A stretch of DNA of 64,000 bases, taken from the NCBI GenBank assembly GCA_934338065.1, contig CAKRGX010000001.1, positions 124,001 through 188,000 on the forward strand, given 5' to 3'. The position numbers and the translations under genes were made by a program. This document shows positions 45,889 through 55,165 of the stretch, piece by piece. The notes beneath the pieces were generated by a model that did no database searches, was not told the DNA's origin, and was given only the letters and a program-made list of their open reading frames with translations. The stretch is from an uncultured Eubacterium sp. (GTDB taxonomy: Bacteria; Bacillota; Clostridia; Lachnospirales; Lachnospiraceae). Positions within the stretch are counted from its first letter, which is position 1. Each line of letters starts with the position of its first letter.

Positions 45889-46320
45889 TTACTGTTCTAC
45901 CTCGATGTCGACACTGCACTTCGATACAAATGTCTGATTCATTTCTAAATCATACTTCAACTGCAGACGGAAACCATCTTCTCTCTGCTCCCTCTTTATA
46001 TGCTTGGTAAATATGCTAACTTCCAATTCTCCCACTGGCGTTGAATAATACGTGTAAGTTGCCTGATCCGGCACAAATACCATATGACTCTCTGTCGGTC
46101 CCTTTTTGATCACTTCCACCTGATCATCACGGATCTTCATGAGATTTTTGACAACCTGAACCACGCCGCTCTCATTCTCATCCACAACCTCGTCATAATT
46201 TAAACAAAGAAATCCGTCTTCTTCATACATTTGTCCGACAGAAACCACTTCTACGTTATCTTCTCCCGGTTCTCCCTCCAGCTGTACACCACGGACTCTC
46301 AGCTTTACCTCTTGTGCCAT
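45889..46320 (-). CDS. DUF1934 (YwiB-like) beta-barrel protein
   Basis: 143 aa. It is beta-rich and hydrophilic, with LRVRGVQL, LMKIRDDQVEVIKKGPTESHMVF, YYSTPVGELEVSIFT and LKYDLEMNQTFVSKC, matching the DUF1934 family represented by Bacillus YwiB, a calycin-like fold of unknown function. Eleven base pairs separate it from ddl and 16 from dapF, so it is part of their operon, which suggests but does not show a link to wall synthesis. Confidence 0.88.
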   Translation of the reverse strand: MAQEVKLRVRGVQLEGEPGEDNVEVVSVGQMYEEDGFLCLNYDEVVDENESGVVQVVKNLMKIRDDQVEVIKKGPTESHMVFVPDQATYTYYSTPVGELEVSIFTKHIKREQREDGFRLQLKYDLEMNQTFVSKCSVDIEVEQ

Positions 46321-46331
46321 ATATCTGCTCC

Positions 46332-47381
46332 TTATCTCTCATATGCCATTTCTATCAGACGATCTAACAGCTCTGTTGTCCTGATTCCCATTGCCTCCCA
46401 TAACATAGGATACATACTGATATTAGTAAAACCAGGAAGCGTGTTTATCTCATTAAAAATAACTTCTTTCGTCTCTTTATCAACAAAAAAATCTACACGC
46501 GACAAACCAAATCCACTGACTGCTTTAAACACAGCCACAGCATCCCTGCGGATCTGCTCCTTAACATTCTCCGGAAGATCAGGATCGATCACAGTCTTAG
46601 ACTCTTCGTTATTATACTTAGCATCAAAATCATAAAATTCTGCTGCCGCAAGTATCTCACCCACCTTTGTCGGTTGAACGTCCTCTGCTCCAAGCACCGC
46701 ACACTCCACTTCTCTGCCATTGATATTCTCTTCGATCAGGACACGGCGGTCATGCTGTTTGGCAAGAGTGATTGCTTTCTCCAGCTCAGCACGGTCATGC
46801 GCTTTACTCACACCTTTGGAAGATCCTGCGTTAGACGGCTTAACAAACACCGGATATCCCAGTTTCTTCTCCACTTCATCCATCGTAACCTGAATCTCCG
46901 AAGTACCTTTGGCAACATCAGCAACATAAGCTGCCTGTCTCACACCGATCCGGTCAACAAATATCTTCGTCGATATTTTATCCATGCTGACAGCAGAAGC
47001 GAGAACTCCGCATCCGACATAAGGAATACCTGATAATTCAAACAAACCCTGGATCGTACCATCTTCTCCATATTTCCCGTGTAAAACAGGAAATGCCACA
47101 TCGATAGGAACAACTTCAACAACATCATCCGTAACTTTCCATAATCCCGGCTTACTTCGGTCCGGAGAAATCACTGCTGTAATCTTCCCCTCACGCCAAC
47201 TTCCATCACCAAGTGCCTCTTTATCCTCTACGTAAAGCCACCGACCATCTTTTGTGATGCCAATCATATGTATCTCATATTGGGAGTTATCCAGTGCCTC
47301 GACAATATTTTTTGCCGAAATGCACGATATCTCATGCTCCGAAGACATTCCTCCAAAAATGACCGCCACAGATTTTTTCAT
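46332..47381 (-). CDS. ddl: D-alanine--D-alanine ligase
   Basis: 349 aa. ATP-grasp ligase motifs are HGKYGEDGTIQGLFE, KPSNAGSSKGVSKA, EENINGREVECAVLG and FNEINTLPGFT, and the N-terminal VIFGGMSSEHEIS. It joins two D-alanines for the stem peptide in the cytosol. The substrate loop has YEI..EFYDFDAKYNN, the usual form for D-Ala. First gene of a four-gene operon with DUF1934, dapF and HD-GYP. A TATAAT lies about 40 nt upstream (47420-47425). Confidence 0.97.
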   Translation of the reverse strand: MKKSVAVIFGGMSSEHEISCISAKNIVEALDNSQYEIHMIGITKDGRWLYVEDKEALGDGSWREGKITAVISPDRSKPGLWKVTDDVVEVVPIDVAFPVLHGKYGEDGTIQGLFELSGIPYVGCGVLASAVSMDKISTKIFVDRIGVRQAAYVADVAKGTSEIQVTMDEVEKKLGYPVFVKPSNAGSSKGVSKAHDRAELEKAITLAKQHDRRVLIEENINGREVECAVLGAEDVQPTKVGEILAAAEFYDFDAKYNNEESKTVIDPDLPENVKEQIRRDAVAVFKAVSGFGLSRVDFFVDKETKEVIFNEINTLPGFTNISMYPMLWEAMGIRTTELLDRLIEMAYER

Positions 47382-47419
47382 TGTTATCCCCCTAACTGAG
47401 CTAAAACCATTGTAATCTA

Positions 47420-47425
47420 ATTATA
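47420..47425 (-). promoter_or_regulatory. Probable -10 box of the ddl operon
   Basis: TATAAT on the minus strand, about 38 nt before the ddl ATG. The -35 candidate (TTTGCG with a 16-bp spacer) is weak. Confidence 0.5.
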
Positions 47426-47449
47426 CTTTAGCACGTAACTTCGCAAATT

Positions 47450-48085
47450 TCAAGAAAAAAGAGTGTCGTTAATCCATTCTATGAGACGGGAAGAATACTG
47501 TACCTGTTTTCCTCCATCCAAAAGAGTATTATACTCGTCTCCACGGAGATTTTTTTTCAACTTCTCTTTCGATGATTCCGGAACAACCTGATAAGTCGAA
47601 TCAACAAAGCAAAGAGACGGATACATCACACACCACCAGTTTCGTCCTTCACTCTTTCCCAGTTTGACACGCAGTGCCTCATATTCACCGGCAGGAAATG
47701 TAAGATCTCCATATTGCTTCACAGGAAAATAGCATTGCCCCAGTTCTGCCTGTGCCTGATAATCGTATCCTTCCTTATGCATTTTCTCTTCTGCTATCTT
47801 CTCAATATCAGGTAGTCTTTTCCGAATCTGTTCTCTCGCCTCTTCAACCGAATGTGCTTCACTCATCGAGCCACGCAGATACGTGACAACCGTTTCCTTT
47901 ACCTGAAGTTTCAGCTTCTGATCTTCGCCACTGTCACTATTAGCGATTACATGCAGACGCACGATTTCCCTTGCTATATCCTGCTGGATCCGCTGCCTCT
48001 TTACTGCACGATTATAACCGATCATAAGCAGCCCCGTTACGATAACCAATACAAAGCAGGCCACTATTTTTGTTTTTTTTGTCAT
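47450..48085 (-). CDS. spoIIR: Stage II sporulation protein R
   Basis: 211 aa. An N-terminal membrane helix or signal (about 7-24) precedes the SpoIIR domain: RLHVIANSDSGEDQKLKLQVKE is the family signature region, followed by CYFPVKQYGDLTFPAGEYEALRV and WWCVMYP. In Bacillus the secreted SpoIIR from the forespore triggers processing of pro-sigma-E by SpoIIGA in the mother cell. Its presence supports an endospore former. Monocistronic; a sigma-F-type promoter is expected but I could not define one with confidence. Confidence 0.95.
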   Translation of the reverse strand: MTKKTKIVACFVLVIVTGLLMIGYNRAVKRQRIQQDIAREIVRLHVIANSDSGEDQKLKLQVKETVVTYLRGSMSEAHSVEEAREQIRKRLPDIEKIAEEKMHKEGYDYQAQAELGQCYFPVKQYGDLTFPAGEYEALRVKLGKSEGRNWWCVMYPSLCFVDSTYQVVPESSKEKLKKNLRGDEYNTLLDGGKQVQYSSRLIEWINDTLFS

Positions 48086-48214
48086 GTTTAAGATTTCCTT
48101 CCCTTTTTATTATGATACAAAAAGGATAGCCCAATTTTTTTGTTTTATACACTTTTCGTCCCCTTGTATTTGTGATACACTCATAGATAAGACAAAAAGA
48201 AAGGAAACATTTAC

Positions 48215-49078
48215 ATGGATTCTATTTGGATTAATGCTCCGGCAAAAATAAATATTGGATTAGATGTTCTCCGCCGGAGAGAAGACGGTTATCACGAAGT
48301 AAAAATGATTATGCAGAGTATTCGCTTATTTGACCGGCTGACCCTCACAAAAACATCCACACCCGGCATACAGTTACATACAAACTTGCATTTTCTCCCT
48401 GTCGATAAGGATAATCTGGTTTACCGGAGTGCAAAACTTCTGATGGATGAGTTTCATATTGAAGGTGGTATTGATATTAACCTTGACAAACATATCCCGG
48501 TAGCTGCCGGTATGGCAGGCGGAAGTACGGATGCAGCTTCGTGTCTTCTGGCAATGAATGAACTATATGAGCTGGGCTTAAGCAAAAAAAGTCTTATGAG
48601 ACGCGGTGTAACCCTCGGTGCCGACATTCCGTATTGTATTTTGAAAGGGACGGCACTCTCAGAAGGAATTGGTGAAAAACTTTCCACCATTCCGAAAACA
48701 CCTGATTGTTTTATCCTAATTGCCAAGCCGGGTATCCATGTGTCTACGAAATTTGTGTATACGAATCTTGTACTCAATGAACATACCGTACATCCTGACA
48801 TCGACCGTATGATCGAAGCCATGAAGAAAAAAGATCTGTATGATCTGTGTGCCAATATGGGAAATGTATTAGAATCTGTTACGATTCCTGCGCACCCGGA
48901 GATCGCTACGATAAAAGAATGTATGATGGAGCATGGAGCACTTGGTTCTCTTATGAGTGGAAGCGGACCTACCGTATTTGGAATTTTTGATGATTATGAT
49001 AAGGCGGTTCTTGCCAAAGAGAAATGCCGTGCTCTTCCATATAGGTGCTTTGTCTTTGTCACAGATCTGTATCGATGA
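48215..49078 (+). CDS. ispE: 4-diphosphocytidyl-2-C-methyl-D-erythritol kinase
   Basis: 287 aa. GHMP-kinase landmarks are APAKINIGLDVL at the N-terminus, the ATP loop PVAAGMAGGSTDAAS and the C-terminal GSLMSGSGPTVFGIF. The enzyme phosphorylates CDP-ME in the MEP route of isoprenoid synthesis, which also supplies undecaprenyl carriers used by the surface glycan genes. AAAGGA lies 9 nt before ATG. Divergent from spoIIR; possibly co-transcribed with the unknown gene downstream. Confidence 0.96.
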   Translation: MDSIWINAPAKINIGLDVLRRREDGYHEVKMIMQSIRLFDRLTLTKTSTPGIQLHTNLHFLPVDKDNLVYRSAKLLMDEFHIEGGIDINLDKHIPVAAGMAGGSTDAASCLLAMNELYELGLSKKSLMRRGVTLGADIPYCILKGTALSEGIGEKLSTIPKTPDCFILIAKPGIHVSTKFVYTNLVLNEHTVHPDIDRMIEAMKKKDLYDLCANMGNVLESVTIPAHPEIATIKECMMEHGALGSLMSGSGPTVFGIFDDYDKAVLAKEKCRALPYRCFVFVTDLYR

Positions 49079-49192
49079 TCCGAATGATACAATTGGTAAA
49101 AAAGGCTAAAGTTTTAACTGGCAAATAACGATATAACTAATATAAGATTATTTGTGTATTGCAAAAAGCTGCACAGGAAAAGGAGGCATCTT

Positions 49193-49783
49193 ATGAGTGT
49201 AAATGGAATTACAAATGTGGCTTCTTCTTATACAAACACAGCCCAGGCTGCAGCAAAAAGAGCAGAGTCTGTTTCTACCGATGCAAAAAAAGCGGAAGAT
49301 ACCGGTGTTGTATATGAAAAGTCTGACAATGCTACGGATAGCAAAAATAACAAGATAACCGACTATTCTGCCATTGTTTCAAATTTAAAAAAGGAGTTGT
49401 CTGACAAGAATACGCAGCTCCAAAACCTGGTTAACCAGTTACTGGGAAAACAGGCTAACAAGTATACAAAACTTGCGGATCTGTACAAAAATCTGAATGC
49501 AGATCCTGCTACAATCGAACAAGCAAAGAAAGATATTGCCGATGATGGATACTGGGGCGTAGATCAGACCAGCGACCGCTTAGTTTCTATGGCTCAGGCA
49601 TTAAGCGGCGGTGATACAGAGAAGGCCGATTTAATGATTAAAGCGATTAAAAAAGGCTTTGACCAGGCAACCAAAGACTGGGGCGAAGATCTTCCTGATA
49701 TCTGCAGGAATACCATTGACGCTGCCGTTAAAAAGCTGGAAGATTGGCGCGATGGTATTACATCCGAGGAGCAAAATGCATAG
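49193..49783 (+). CDS. Predicted helical protein of unknown function
   Basis: 196 aa from the ATG at 49193, which follows AAAGGAGG; an upstream in-frame ATG lacks a site. There is no signal peptide or membrane segment. An Ala/Lys/Asp-rich N-terminal region is followed by a coiled-coil-like stretch (LKKELSDKNTQLQNLVNQLL) and a C-terminal half with DDGYWGVDQTSDRLVSMAQA and GFDQATKDWGEDLP. I recall similar C-terminal sequences in uncharacterised proteins of other bacteria, but I cannot name the family. Closed by its own strong terminator. Confidence 0.75.
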   Translation: MSVNGITNVASSYTNTAQAAAKRAESVSTDAKKAEDTGVVYEKSDNATDSKNNKITDYSAIVSNLKKELSDKNTQLQNLVNQLLGKQANKYTKLADLYKNLNADPATIEQAKKDIADDGYWGVDQTSDRLVSMAQALSGGDTEKADLMIKAIKKGFDQATKDWGEDLPDICRNTIDAAVKKLEDWRDGITSEEQNA

Positions 49784-49817
49784 GGATTGGAATTGTCACA
49801 CTAAGTAATCCCAAAAA

Positions 49818-49857
49818 GAAAAAGAAGTTCACACGAATCGAACTTCTTTTTCTTTTT
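49818..49857. terminator. Bidirectional rho-independent terminator
   Basis: A 13-bp stem GAAAAAGAAGTTC/GAACTTCTTTTTC around a 9-nt loop, followed by T-rich sequence. It separates the 196-aa gene and the convergent SPOCS-LysM gene. Confidence 0.92.
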
Positions 49858-49859
49858 GT

Positions 49860-51419
49860 TTAATTCATCAGAGCAGCCTCTTTTAATACAAGCAGAAGAT
49901 CGCCCGGGTGCAGATCATCACCTTCTAACTCATTGATCTCCCGGATACTATCCTCCGTAGTAAAAAATTTCTTCGCTACGTCCCACAAAGTCTCGCCTGC
50001 CTGCACTACATAGCCGACCATACCTGGTTCACGGCTCCGCTCTTTCCAGTCAATCTCTTCACACTGAAAACCAGAAATGATCGGTTCTTCCATTCGTTCA
50101 AACGCAATCACATCTAACGCAATCACTGCTTTTATCTCAATTTCCTTTTCTCCTGTCAGAGTGCCACTGATCTGTTCCAGTAATCCATGCAGCCAGACAT
50201 TACTCTTTTCCGTGACTCCATCTGCTTCTACAATCTGTTCAAACGGAATCGAGCCCTTAACTGTCGCAAGCGGGATCTTATCATCTCCCGTCAGATAAAG
50301 GACATTTGTTTCTACAATGCCCTCTACAACTACCCTGCCCTGATTATGCGTCTGCCGGTCTATGCGCAGTTCTCCTGTCACGTTCCATATCTGCAGAGGA
50401 GTATACTCACCGGTTGCGATCTTCCCTGTCACCTTGCCTCTGTTCTTATTATGCATGATCAGATTCTCAAAAAATGAATCTTCATAGACTGGTGTACAAT
50501 TTTCCTTTAACGAGTAAAAATCCGTAAGTAATTCTAACTGCTCCTGTCCATAGACTTTCATATCAAAATCCACAACGAACTCCACATCAACCACGCGGGG
50601 TTCACCATCTTCATCTTCCTTGACTTCAACATCATAGCTATGGATACCAGTTATGATCTGCGCCGCCATATCCGTTTCACAACCATTACATTCAATGGTT
50701 CCTTCTATAGGAATCGTATTTTCGAAATAGTTTATCGTACCATTTTCCCCTTCGCCAAAATAGATTACAAAAAAAGTTGCCTGACCATCTACCTGCAGCT
50801 CATTTTCCTGAAGCCGGGTATTGATCTCACCAAGCTGGACATCTGTATATAAAACACTGCTTATTGCATCTTTGGTTCCCGGAATCTTCCATTCATCCCT
50901 CATGCGCAGGATATCTTTCTTGCTGAAAACAAGACGGGAAACATCCAATGTTTTATTTCTGCTATAAATATGCTCGGCCTCTTCCAGTCCCACGGCACCT
51001 TCTCCATCACAAACCGTTTCTGCTTTAACATCAAGGTTTACTACTGCCTTGATTCCTAATTTACGTGAATTGATCAGTTCACTTCGTAGATCACCAAAAG
51101 ACGTCTGCACGGTTAGTTCATCCCCCCGCTCGGCACAGCTAAGCGGTATCGTCTCTTCAAACGGAATACTCCCGCTCATTTCGTTGATGCCTGCCGCATC
51201 ATCAGACGCATAGAGTATCTGAAAATTCATGCCCCCCCGCACACTTGCTTTTCCTTCTATCATATGGGCTTCTTCAATCTGCAGTTCTCCCCGCTCCTTT
51301 ATAATTTGCAGAGCATCCGGTTTCACATCCGGGACATTAAAATCCCGATCTAACGTAATCTGCTTTTTCTCTCTACAGTTGCACTTGTTCATATGAACTC
51401 TTTGCATCACCAGCTTCAA
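49860..51419 (-). CDS. SPOCS (DUF3794) and LysM domain protein
   Basis: 519 aa from a TTG at 51419 with GGAGG 8 nt upstream, giving the family-typical N-terminus LKLVMQRVHMNK; a GTG at 51440 is an alternative without a ribosome site. Three DUF3794/SPOCS-type beta domains fill residues up to about 460 (PDVKPDALQIIKERGEL, IPFEETIPL, ENTIPIEGTIE). The C-terminal LysM is VQAGETLWDVAKKFFTTED. SPOCS proteins are associated with the clostridial spore coat or cortex, where LysM could bind glycan. No signal peptide, consistent with mother-cell expression. Confidence 0.88.
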   Translation of the reverse strand: MKLVMQRVHMNKCNCREKKQITLDRDFNVPDVKPDALQIIKERGELQIEEAHMIEGKASVRGGMNFQILYASDDAAGINEMSGSIPFEETIPLSCAERGDELTVQTSFGDLRSELINSRKLGIKAVVNLDVKAETVCDGEGAVGLEEAEHIYSRNKTLDVSRLVFSKKDILRMRDEWKIPGTKDAISSVLYTDVQLGEINTRLQENELQVDGQATFFVIYFGEGENGTINYFENTIPIEGTIECNGCETDMAAQIITGIHSYDVEVKEDEDGEPRVVDVEFVVDFDMKVYGQEQLELLTDFYSLKENCTPVYEDSFFENLIMHNKNRGKVTGKIATGEYTPLQIWNVTGELRIDRQTHNQGRVVVEGIVETNVLYLTGDDKIPLATVKGSIPFEQIVEADGVTEKSNVWLHGLLEQISGTLTGEKEIEIKAVIALDVIAFERMEEPIISGFQCEEIDWKERSREPGMVGYVVQAGETLWDVAKKFFTTEDSIREINELEGDDLHPGDLLLVLKEAALMN

Positions 51420-51499
51420 TCCTACTGCCTCCTCGTCCACTTATGTCACAGTAGTATATATTCACAGAACAGGAATAATAGAACAAAAATCACTATCCG

Positions 51500-51739
51500 C
51501 TAACACAAAGTTAACTGTACATCCCGTGTGATCACGTCGGTATAACTGTACGATATCGTCTGGTAACTGTCTTCCTCTTCATTTTCCACGCGAACAAGAA
51601 AAATGGCAGGATAAATCTCCGTGATCACACCTTCTGTCACGTCATATTTATGTCTGCCAAGATTACTTCTGACACGCACCTTGCTGCCTACATGACCAGC
51701 TACAGCGCGCCGTACACTTCCTATACTTACATTTGCCAT
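51500..51739 (-). CDS. veg: Veg family protein
   Basis: 79 aa from the ATG at 51739 (GGAGG, 5 nt), the normal length; earlier in-frame starts would add non-conserved residues. The sequence SVRRAVAGHVGSKVRVRSN, RHKYDVTEGVITEIYPAIF and TISYSYTDVITRDV is characteristic. In Bacillus Veg is abundant and has been linked to biofilm-gene control and to spore outgrowth, but its biochemical role is unsettled. A hairpin lies 15 nt upstream. Confidence 0.93.
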   Translation of the reverse strand: MANVSIGSVRRAVAGHVGSKVRVRSNLGRHKYDVTEGVITEIYPAIFLVRVENEEEDSYQTISYSYTDVITRDVQLTLC

Positions 51740-51754
51740 AGAATCCTCCATTCC

Positions 51755-51773
51755 GAAGACGCCTTGCGACTTC
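51755..51773 (-). promoter_or_regulatory. Hairpin 15 nt upstream of the veg start
   Basis: GAAGTCGC pairs with GCGTCTTC (one T-T mismatch) around a 3-nt loop. Its foot is 15 nt from the ATG at 51739. Followed by GGAATGGAGG, very like the element before cca. Confidence 0.6.
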
Positions 51774-51824
51774 TTTACGCCTTCCATTTTTAGACCACTA
51801 TAGATATTCTATGCCAAATATTCC

Positions 51825-53012
51825 CTATTTATTCAATATTTTATTAAAGATCTGAACAGCTACTTCCTCTTTTGTCATCTGTGGAAGCTCCTCTGCCCCT
51901 TCTTTTGTAATAAGTGTTACAACATTGGTATCTGTTCCAAATCCCGCTCCCGCCTGTCGAAGATTGTTCGCCACGATCATATCTGCCTTTTTCTTGTCCA
52001 GTTTTTTACGCGAATTCTCCAGCATATGTTCTGTCTCCATAGAAAAACCACAGATATACTGACCCTCACGTTTATGTTCACCAAGCCATGCCAGAATATC
52101 TTTCGTTCGCTGCAGTGCAATAGAAGACTCCCCTTCCTGCTTCTTAATCTTCTCTGTGCTGACAGTTACCGGGGTATAATCTGCCACCGCTGCAGCCTTA
52201 ATGATAATGTCCTGCTCTGGTGCTCTTTTTGTCACTTCTTTATACATATCGGAAGCACTCACAATGTCAACACATGTAACGCCAAACGGCACAGCCAGAT
52301 CCGTCTTACCACTGACCAATGTCACTTCCGCACCACGCTTTGCTGCCACACAAGCCAGCGCATAGCCCATCTTCCCGGTCGAATGATTCGTAAGATAACG
52401 CACCGGATCAATGGCCTCTCTTGTCGCCCCTGCCGTAACAAGAACTTTTTTTCCTGTCATATCATGATCATACTGAATTTCCTGAAGAAGATATTCCAGT
52501 AAAATATCTTCCGATGGCATTTTTCCTTTCCCAACTACTTTACAGGCAAGAAGCCCCGTATCAGGTTCAACCACTGTCATACCGAATTGTTTCAACAGCC
52601 TAATATTCGCCTGTGTCACCGGGTTCTCATACATATTCGTATTCATAGCTGGTGCCACGATCTTTTTGCATCGGCAGGCAAGCAATGTCGTACTTAACAT
52701 GTCATCGGCAATTCCGTGTGCCATCTTGGCAATGATATTAGCAGACGCTGGTGCCACTAATGCTATATCCGCCTTGCTCCCCAGCGCAACATGCTCAATA
52801 TTATAGTTAAAGTTTCGATCAAAGGTATCGACCAGACACTTATGATTTGTTAAAGTCTCGAACGTAATAGGATTAATGAAATGTGTCGCATTCTCTGTCA
52901 TCAGCACATGAACGTCCGCATGCATCTTTGTCAGCATGCTAGTAAGATTTGCTATCTTATATGCCGCTATACTTCCCGTCACTCCGAGCACAACTGTTTT
53001 GCCTTTTAACAT
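51825..53012 (-). CDS. coaBC: Bifunctional phosphopantothenoylcysteine decarboxylase/phosphopantothenate--cysteine ligase
   Basis: 395 aa. The N-terminal flavoprotein (CoaC) domain has LGVTGSIAAYKIANL, the histidine in NIEHVALG, ANIIAKMAHGIADDML and PAMNTNMYENP. The C-terminal CoaB domain (from about 185) has VLVTAGATREAIDPVRYLTNHSTGKMG, KAAAVADY and KKKADMIVANNL. It makes 4'-phosphopantetheine from phosphopantothenate, cysteine and CTP. Last of the pantothenate operon, 18 bp after panD. Confidence 0.97.
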   Translation of the reverse strand: MLKGKTVVLGVTGSIAAYKIANLTSMLTKMHADVHVLMTENATHFINPITFETLTNHKCLVDTFDRNFNYNIEHVALGSKADIALVAPASANIIAKMAHGIADDMLSTTLLACRCKKIVAPAMNTNMYENPVTQANIRLLKQFGMTVVEPDTGLLACKVVGKGKMPSEDILLEYLLQEIQYDHDMTGKKVLVTAGATREAIDPVRYLTNHSTGKMGYALACVAAKRGAEVTLVSGKTDLAVPFGVTCVDIVSASDMYKEVTKRAPEQDIIIKAAAVADYTPVTVSTEKIKKQEGESSIALQRTKDILAWLGEHKREGQYICGFSMETEHMLENSRKKLDKKKADMIVANNLRQAGAGFGTDTNVVTLITKEGAEELPQMTKEEVAVQIFNKILNK

Positions 53013-53030
53013 ATGAATCCCCTTTTTGTA

Positions 53031-53423
53031 TCAGATTTTATCAGAAAGCTGTCCATGCTTTTCATAATTTGTCACACGTCTGATTTTGTTTTCCTCATCT
53101 ACAAATACAACCTTCGGCTTGTGCACCTGTGCTTCGTCCGGCGTCATATCACAATAACTCATAATGATAATATGGTCTCCCGTCTGTACCATACGGGCTG
53201 CTGCGCCATTCAGGCAGATCATACCACTTCCCGGCTCTCCCTCAATCGTATAGGTCTCAAAGCGGCTGCCGTTTTCAACGTCTACGATCTGAACTTTTTC
53301 GTATTCCAAAATACCTGCTGCCTCCATCAGTTCCGGGTCAACCGTAATACTTCCTACATAATTGAGCTCTGCCTGAACAACAACGGCACGGTGTATCTTA
53401 CCTTTTAACATCTGAATCGTCAT
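53031..53423 (-). CDS. panD: Aspartate 1-decarboxylase proenzyme
   Basis: 130 aa. The start at 53423 follows GGAGGG; an internal ATG at 53411 has no site. Self-cleavage at Gly-Ser in [10 protein letters not shown] would create the pyruvoyl group. Other conserved parts are KIHRAVV, GERFETY-like [11 protein letters not shown] and GDHIIIMSY. It produces beta-alanine for pantothenate. Between panC (31 bp) and coaBC (18 bp). Confidence 0.97.
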   Translation of the reverse strand: MTIQMLKGKIHRAVVVQAELNYVGSITVDPELMEAAGILEYEKVQIVDVENGSRFETYTIEGEPGSGMICLNGAAARMVQTGDHIIIMSYCDMTPDEAQVHKPKVVFVDEENKIRRVTNYEKHGQLSDKI

Positions 53424-53454
53424 GGTTTCCCTCCATCTCCTTCATCTACGGATC

Positions 53455-54306
53455 TTATGCCATGATAATAAAATTATCAATCAATCGTGTCTTACCAATA
53501 TAAACAGCTACTGCTGCCAGAATAGAACCTTCTATCTCTTCTTTTTCCTGTATGCTGTCAAAATCAACGATCTCAACATAATCAATCTTCGCCAATGGCT
53601 CGGATTCGATAATGTCACGAATTGCTTTCTTTACAGCTTCCGCATTTTTTTCACCGGCACGTACCATTTCTTCTCCCCTTGTCAATCCTTTGTGGAGAAT
53701 AACGGCTGCTTTTCTCTCTTCCGGTGACAGATACGTATTACGTGAACTTTTTGCCAGACCGTCTTCTTCACGGATGATCGGACAGCCAACGATTTCCAGA
53801 TCAAAATTCAAATCACGCACCATACGACGGATAACTGCTAACTGCTGGGCATCCTTCTGTCCAAAATAGGCACGATCCGGTTTTACAATATTGAACAATT
53901 TACCTACTACTGTACAAACACCACGAAAATGTGTTGGACGTGTCTTTCCACACAAGCCTTTCGTAAGATTGTCCATATCTATATAAGTACAAAAATCATC
54001 AAAGTACATATTTTCCGGTTCCGGATGAAAAATAAGACTTGCTCCTGCATTTTCACATAAAGCAGCATCATGCTCCAGATCACGAGGATATGTCGCAAGA
54101 TCTTCTGTCGGACCAAACTGAATCGGATTTACAAACACACTGACTACTACACGGTCATTTTGTTCTACTGCCTTGTCGATCAGACTCTTATGTCCCTCAT
54201 GGAGATATCCCATCGTCGGTACAAGACCAACACTCAATCCCTCTTCTCTCCATGCCTTTACCTGTGTCCTTACTTCATCTACTGTTGATACAACGTTCAT
54301 GTTCAT
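53455..54306 (-). CDS. panC: Pantothenate synthetase
   Basis: 283 aa from the ATG at 54306, preceded by AAAGGA. Motifs are PTMGYLHEGHKSLI (HxGH-type nucleotide site), VSVFVNPIQFGPTEDL, YFGQKDAQQLAVIRRMV and SSRNTYLSPEER (KMSKS-like loop). It condenses pantoate and beta-alanine with ATP. Located between panB and panD, which supply both substrates. Confidence 0.97.
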   Translation of the reverse strand: MNMNVVSTVDEVRTQVKAWREEGLSVGLVPTMGYLHEGHKSLIDKAVEQNDRVVVSVFVNPIQFGPTEDLATYPRDLEHDAALCENAGASLIFHPEPENMYFDDFCTYIDMDNLTKGLCGKTRPTHFRGVCTVVGKLFNIVKPDRAYFGQKDAQQLAVIRRMVRDLNFDLEIVGCPIIREEDGLAKSSRNTYLSPEERKAAVILHKGLTRGEEMVRAGEKNAEAVKKAIRDIIESEPLAKIDYVEIVDFDSIQEKEEIEGSILAAVAVYIGKTRLIDNFIIMA

Positions 54307-54337
54307 CGTTTCCTTTCTTTTTCTATGCCCTGACATC

Positions 54338-55165
54338 TTAGTATAACTTTTCTATAATATCATCATCGATCTTATATTGATGTTCCTCTCCCGGAAAAAC
54401 ACCGGACTGGATCTCATCAAAGTACTGGCGAAATGCTTCTTTCATGATCTCCCCAATGTCCGCATAGCGTTTTACAAACTTCGGCGTAAAGTCAGAGAAC
54501 ATACCAAGAAGATCCTGATAAACAAGCACTTGTCCGTCACAACCGTTTCCTGCACCAATACCGATTGTCGGGATGGTAAGTTTCTCTGTAACAAGATCAG
54601 CAAGCTTCTTCGGAATACCTTCTAATACTACGGCAAACGCACCTGCTTTTTCTACTTCCAGTGCATCCTCCAGCAGTTTTTTGGCTGCTGTCTCTGTCTT
54701 GCCCTGCACTTTAAATCCTCCAAATGCGTTGATTGACTGTGGTGTAAGTCCAAGATGTGCACATACCGGAATCCCGGCGTCAACAATTGCCTTAATCTGT
54801 GGACATACTTCGATACCACCCTCCAGCTTAACAGCTCCGGCACGTCCTTCCTTCATCAGACGTCCTGCATTTACTACCGCATCATATACCGATGTCTGAT
54901 ACGACATAAACGGCATATCTATAATGACAAGCGCATTTTTAGCACCGCGTGCTACAGCAGCTCCATGATGGATCATATCCTCCATTGTAACAGATATGGT
55001 ATCCTCATAACCAAGAATAACATTTCCCAGTGAATCTCCCACAAGAATACTGTTTACTCCTGCCTCATCTTCTAATTTTGCTGTTGAATAATCATACGCT
55101 GTCAGCATTGATATTTTTTCACCTTTTTTCTTCATTTCCTGAAAGGTAACTACTGTGTTTTTCAT
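54338..55165 (-). CDS. panB: 3-methyl-2-oxobutanoate hydroxymethyltransferase
   Basis: 275 aa from the ATG at 55165 (GGAGG, 5 nt); an ATG at 55177 lies inside the ribosome site. Motifs are [33 protein letters not shown] near residue 110 and [14 protein letters not shown]. It makes ketopantoate from ketoisovalerate and methylene-THF. The start overlaps the end of the DUF2520 gene by 47 bp. Confidence 0.97.
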   Translation of the reverse strand: MKNTVVTFQEMKKKGEKISMLTAYDYSTAKLEDEAGVNSILVGDSLGNVILGYEDTISVTMEDMIHHGAAVARGAKNALVIIDMPFMSYQTSVYDAVVNAGRLMKEGRAGAVKLEGGIEVCPQIKAIVDAGIPVCAHLGLTPQSINAFGGFKVQGKTETAAKKLLEDALEVEKAGAFAVVLEGIPKKLADLVTEKLTIPTIGIGAGNGCDGQVLVYQDLLGMFSDFTPKFVKRYADIGEIMKEAFRQYFDEIQSGVFPGEEHQYKIDDDIIEKLY

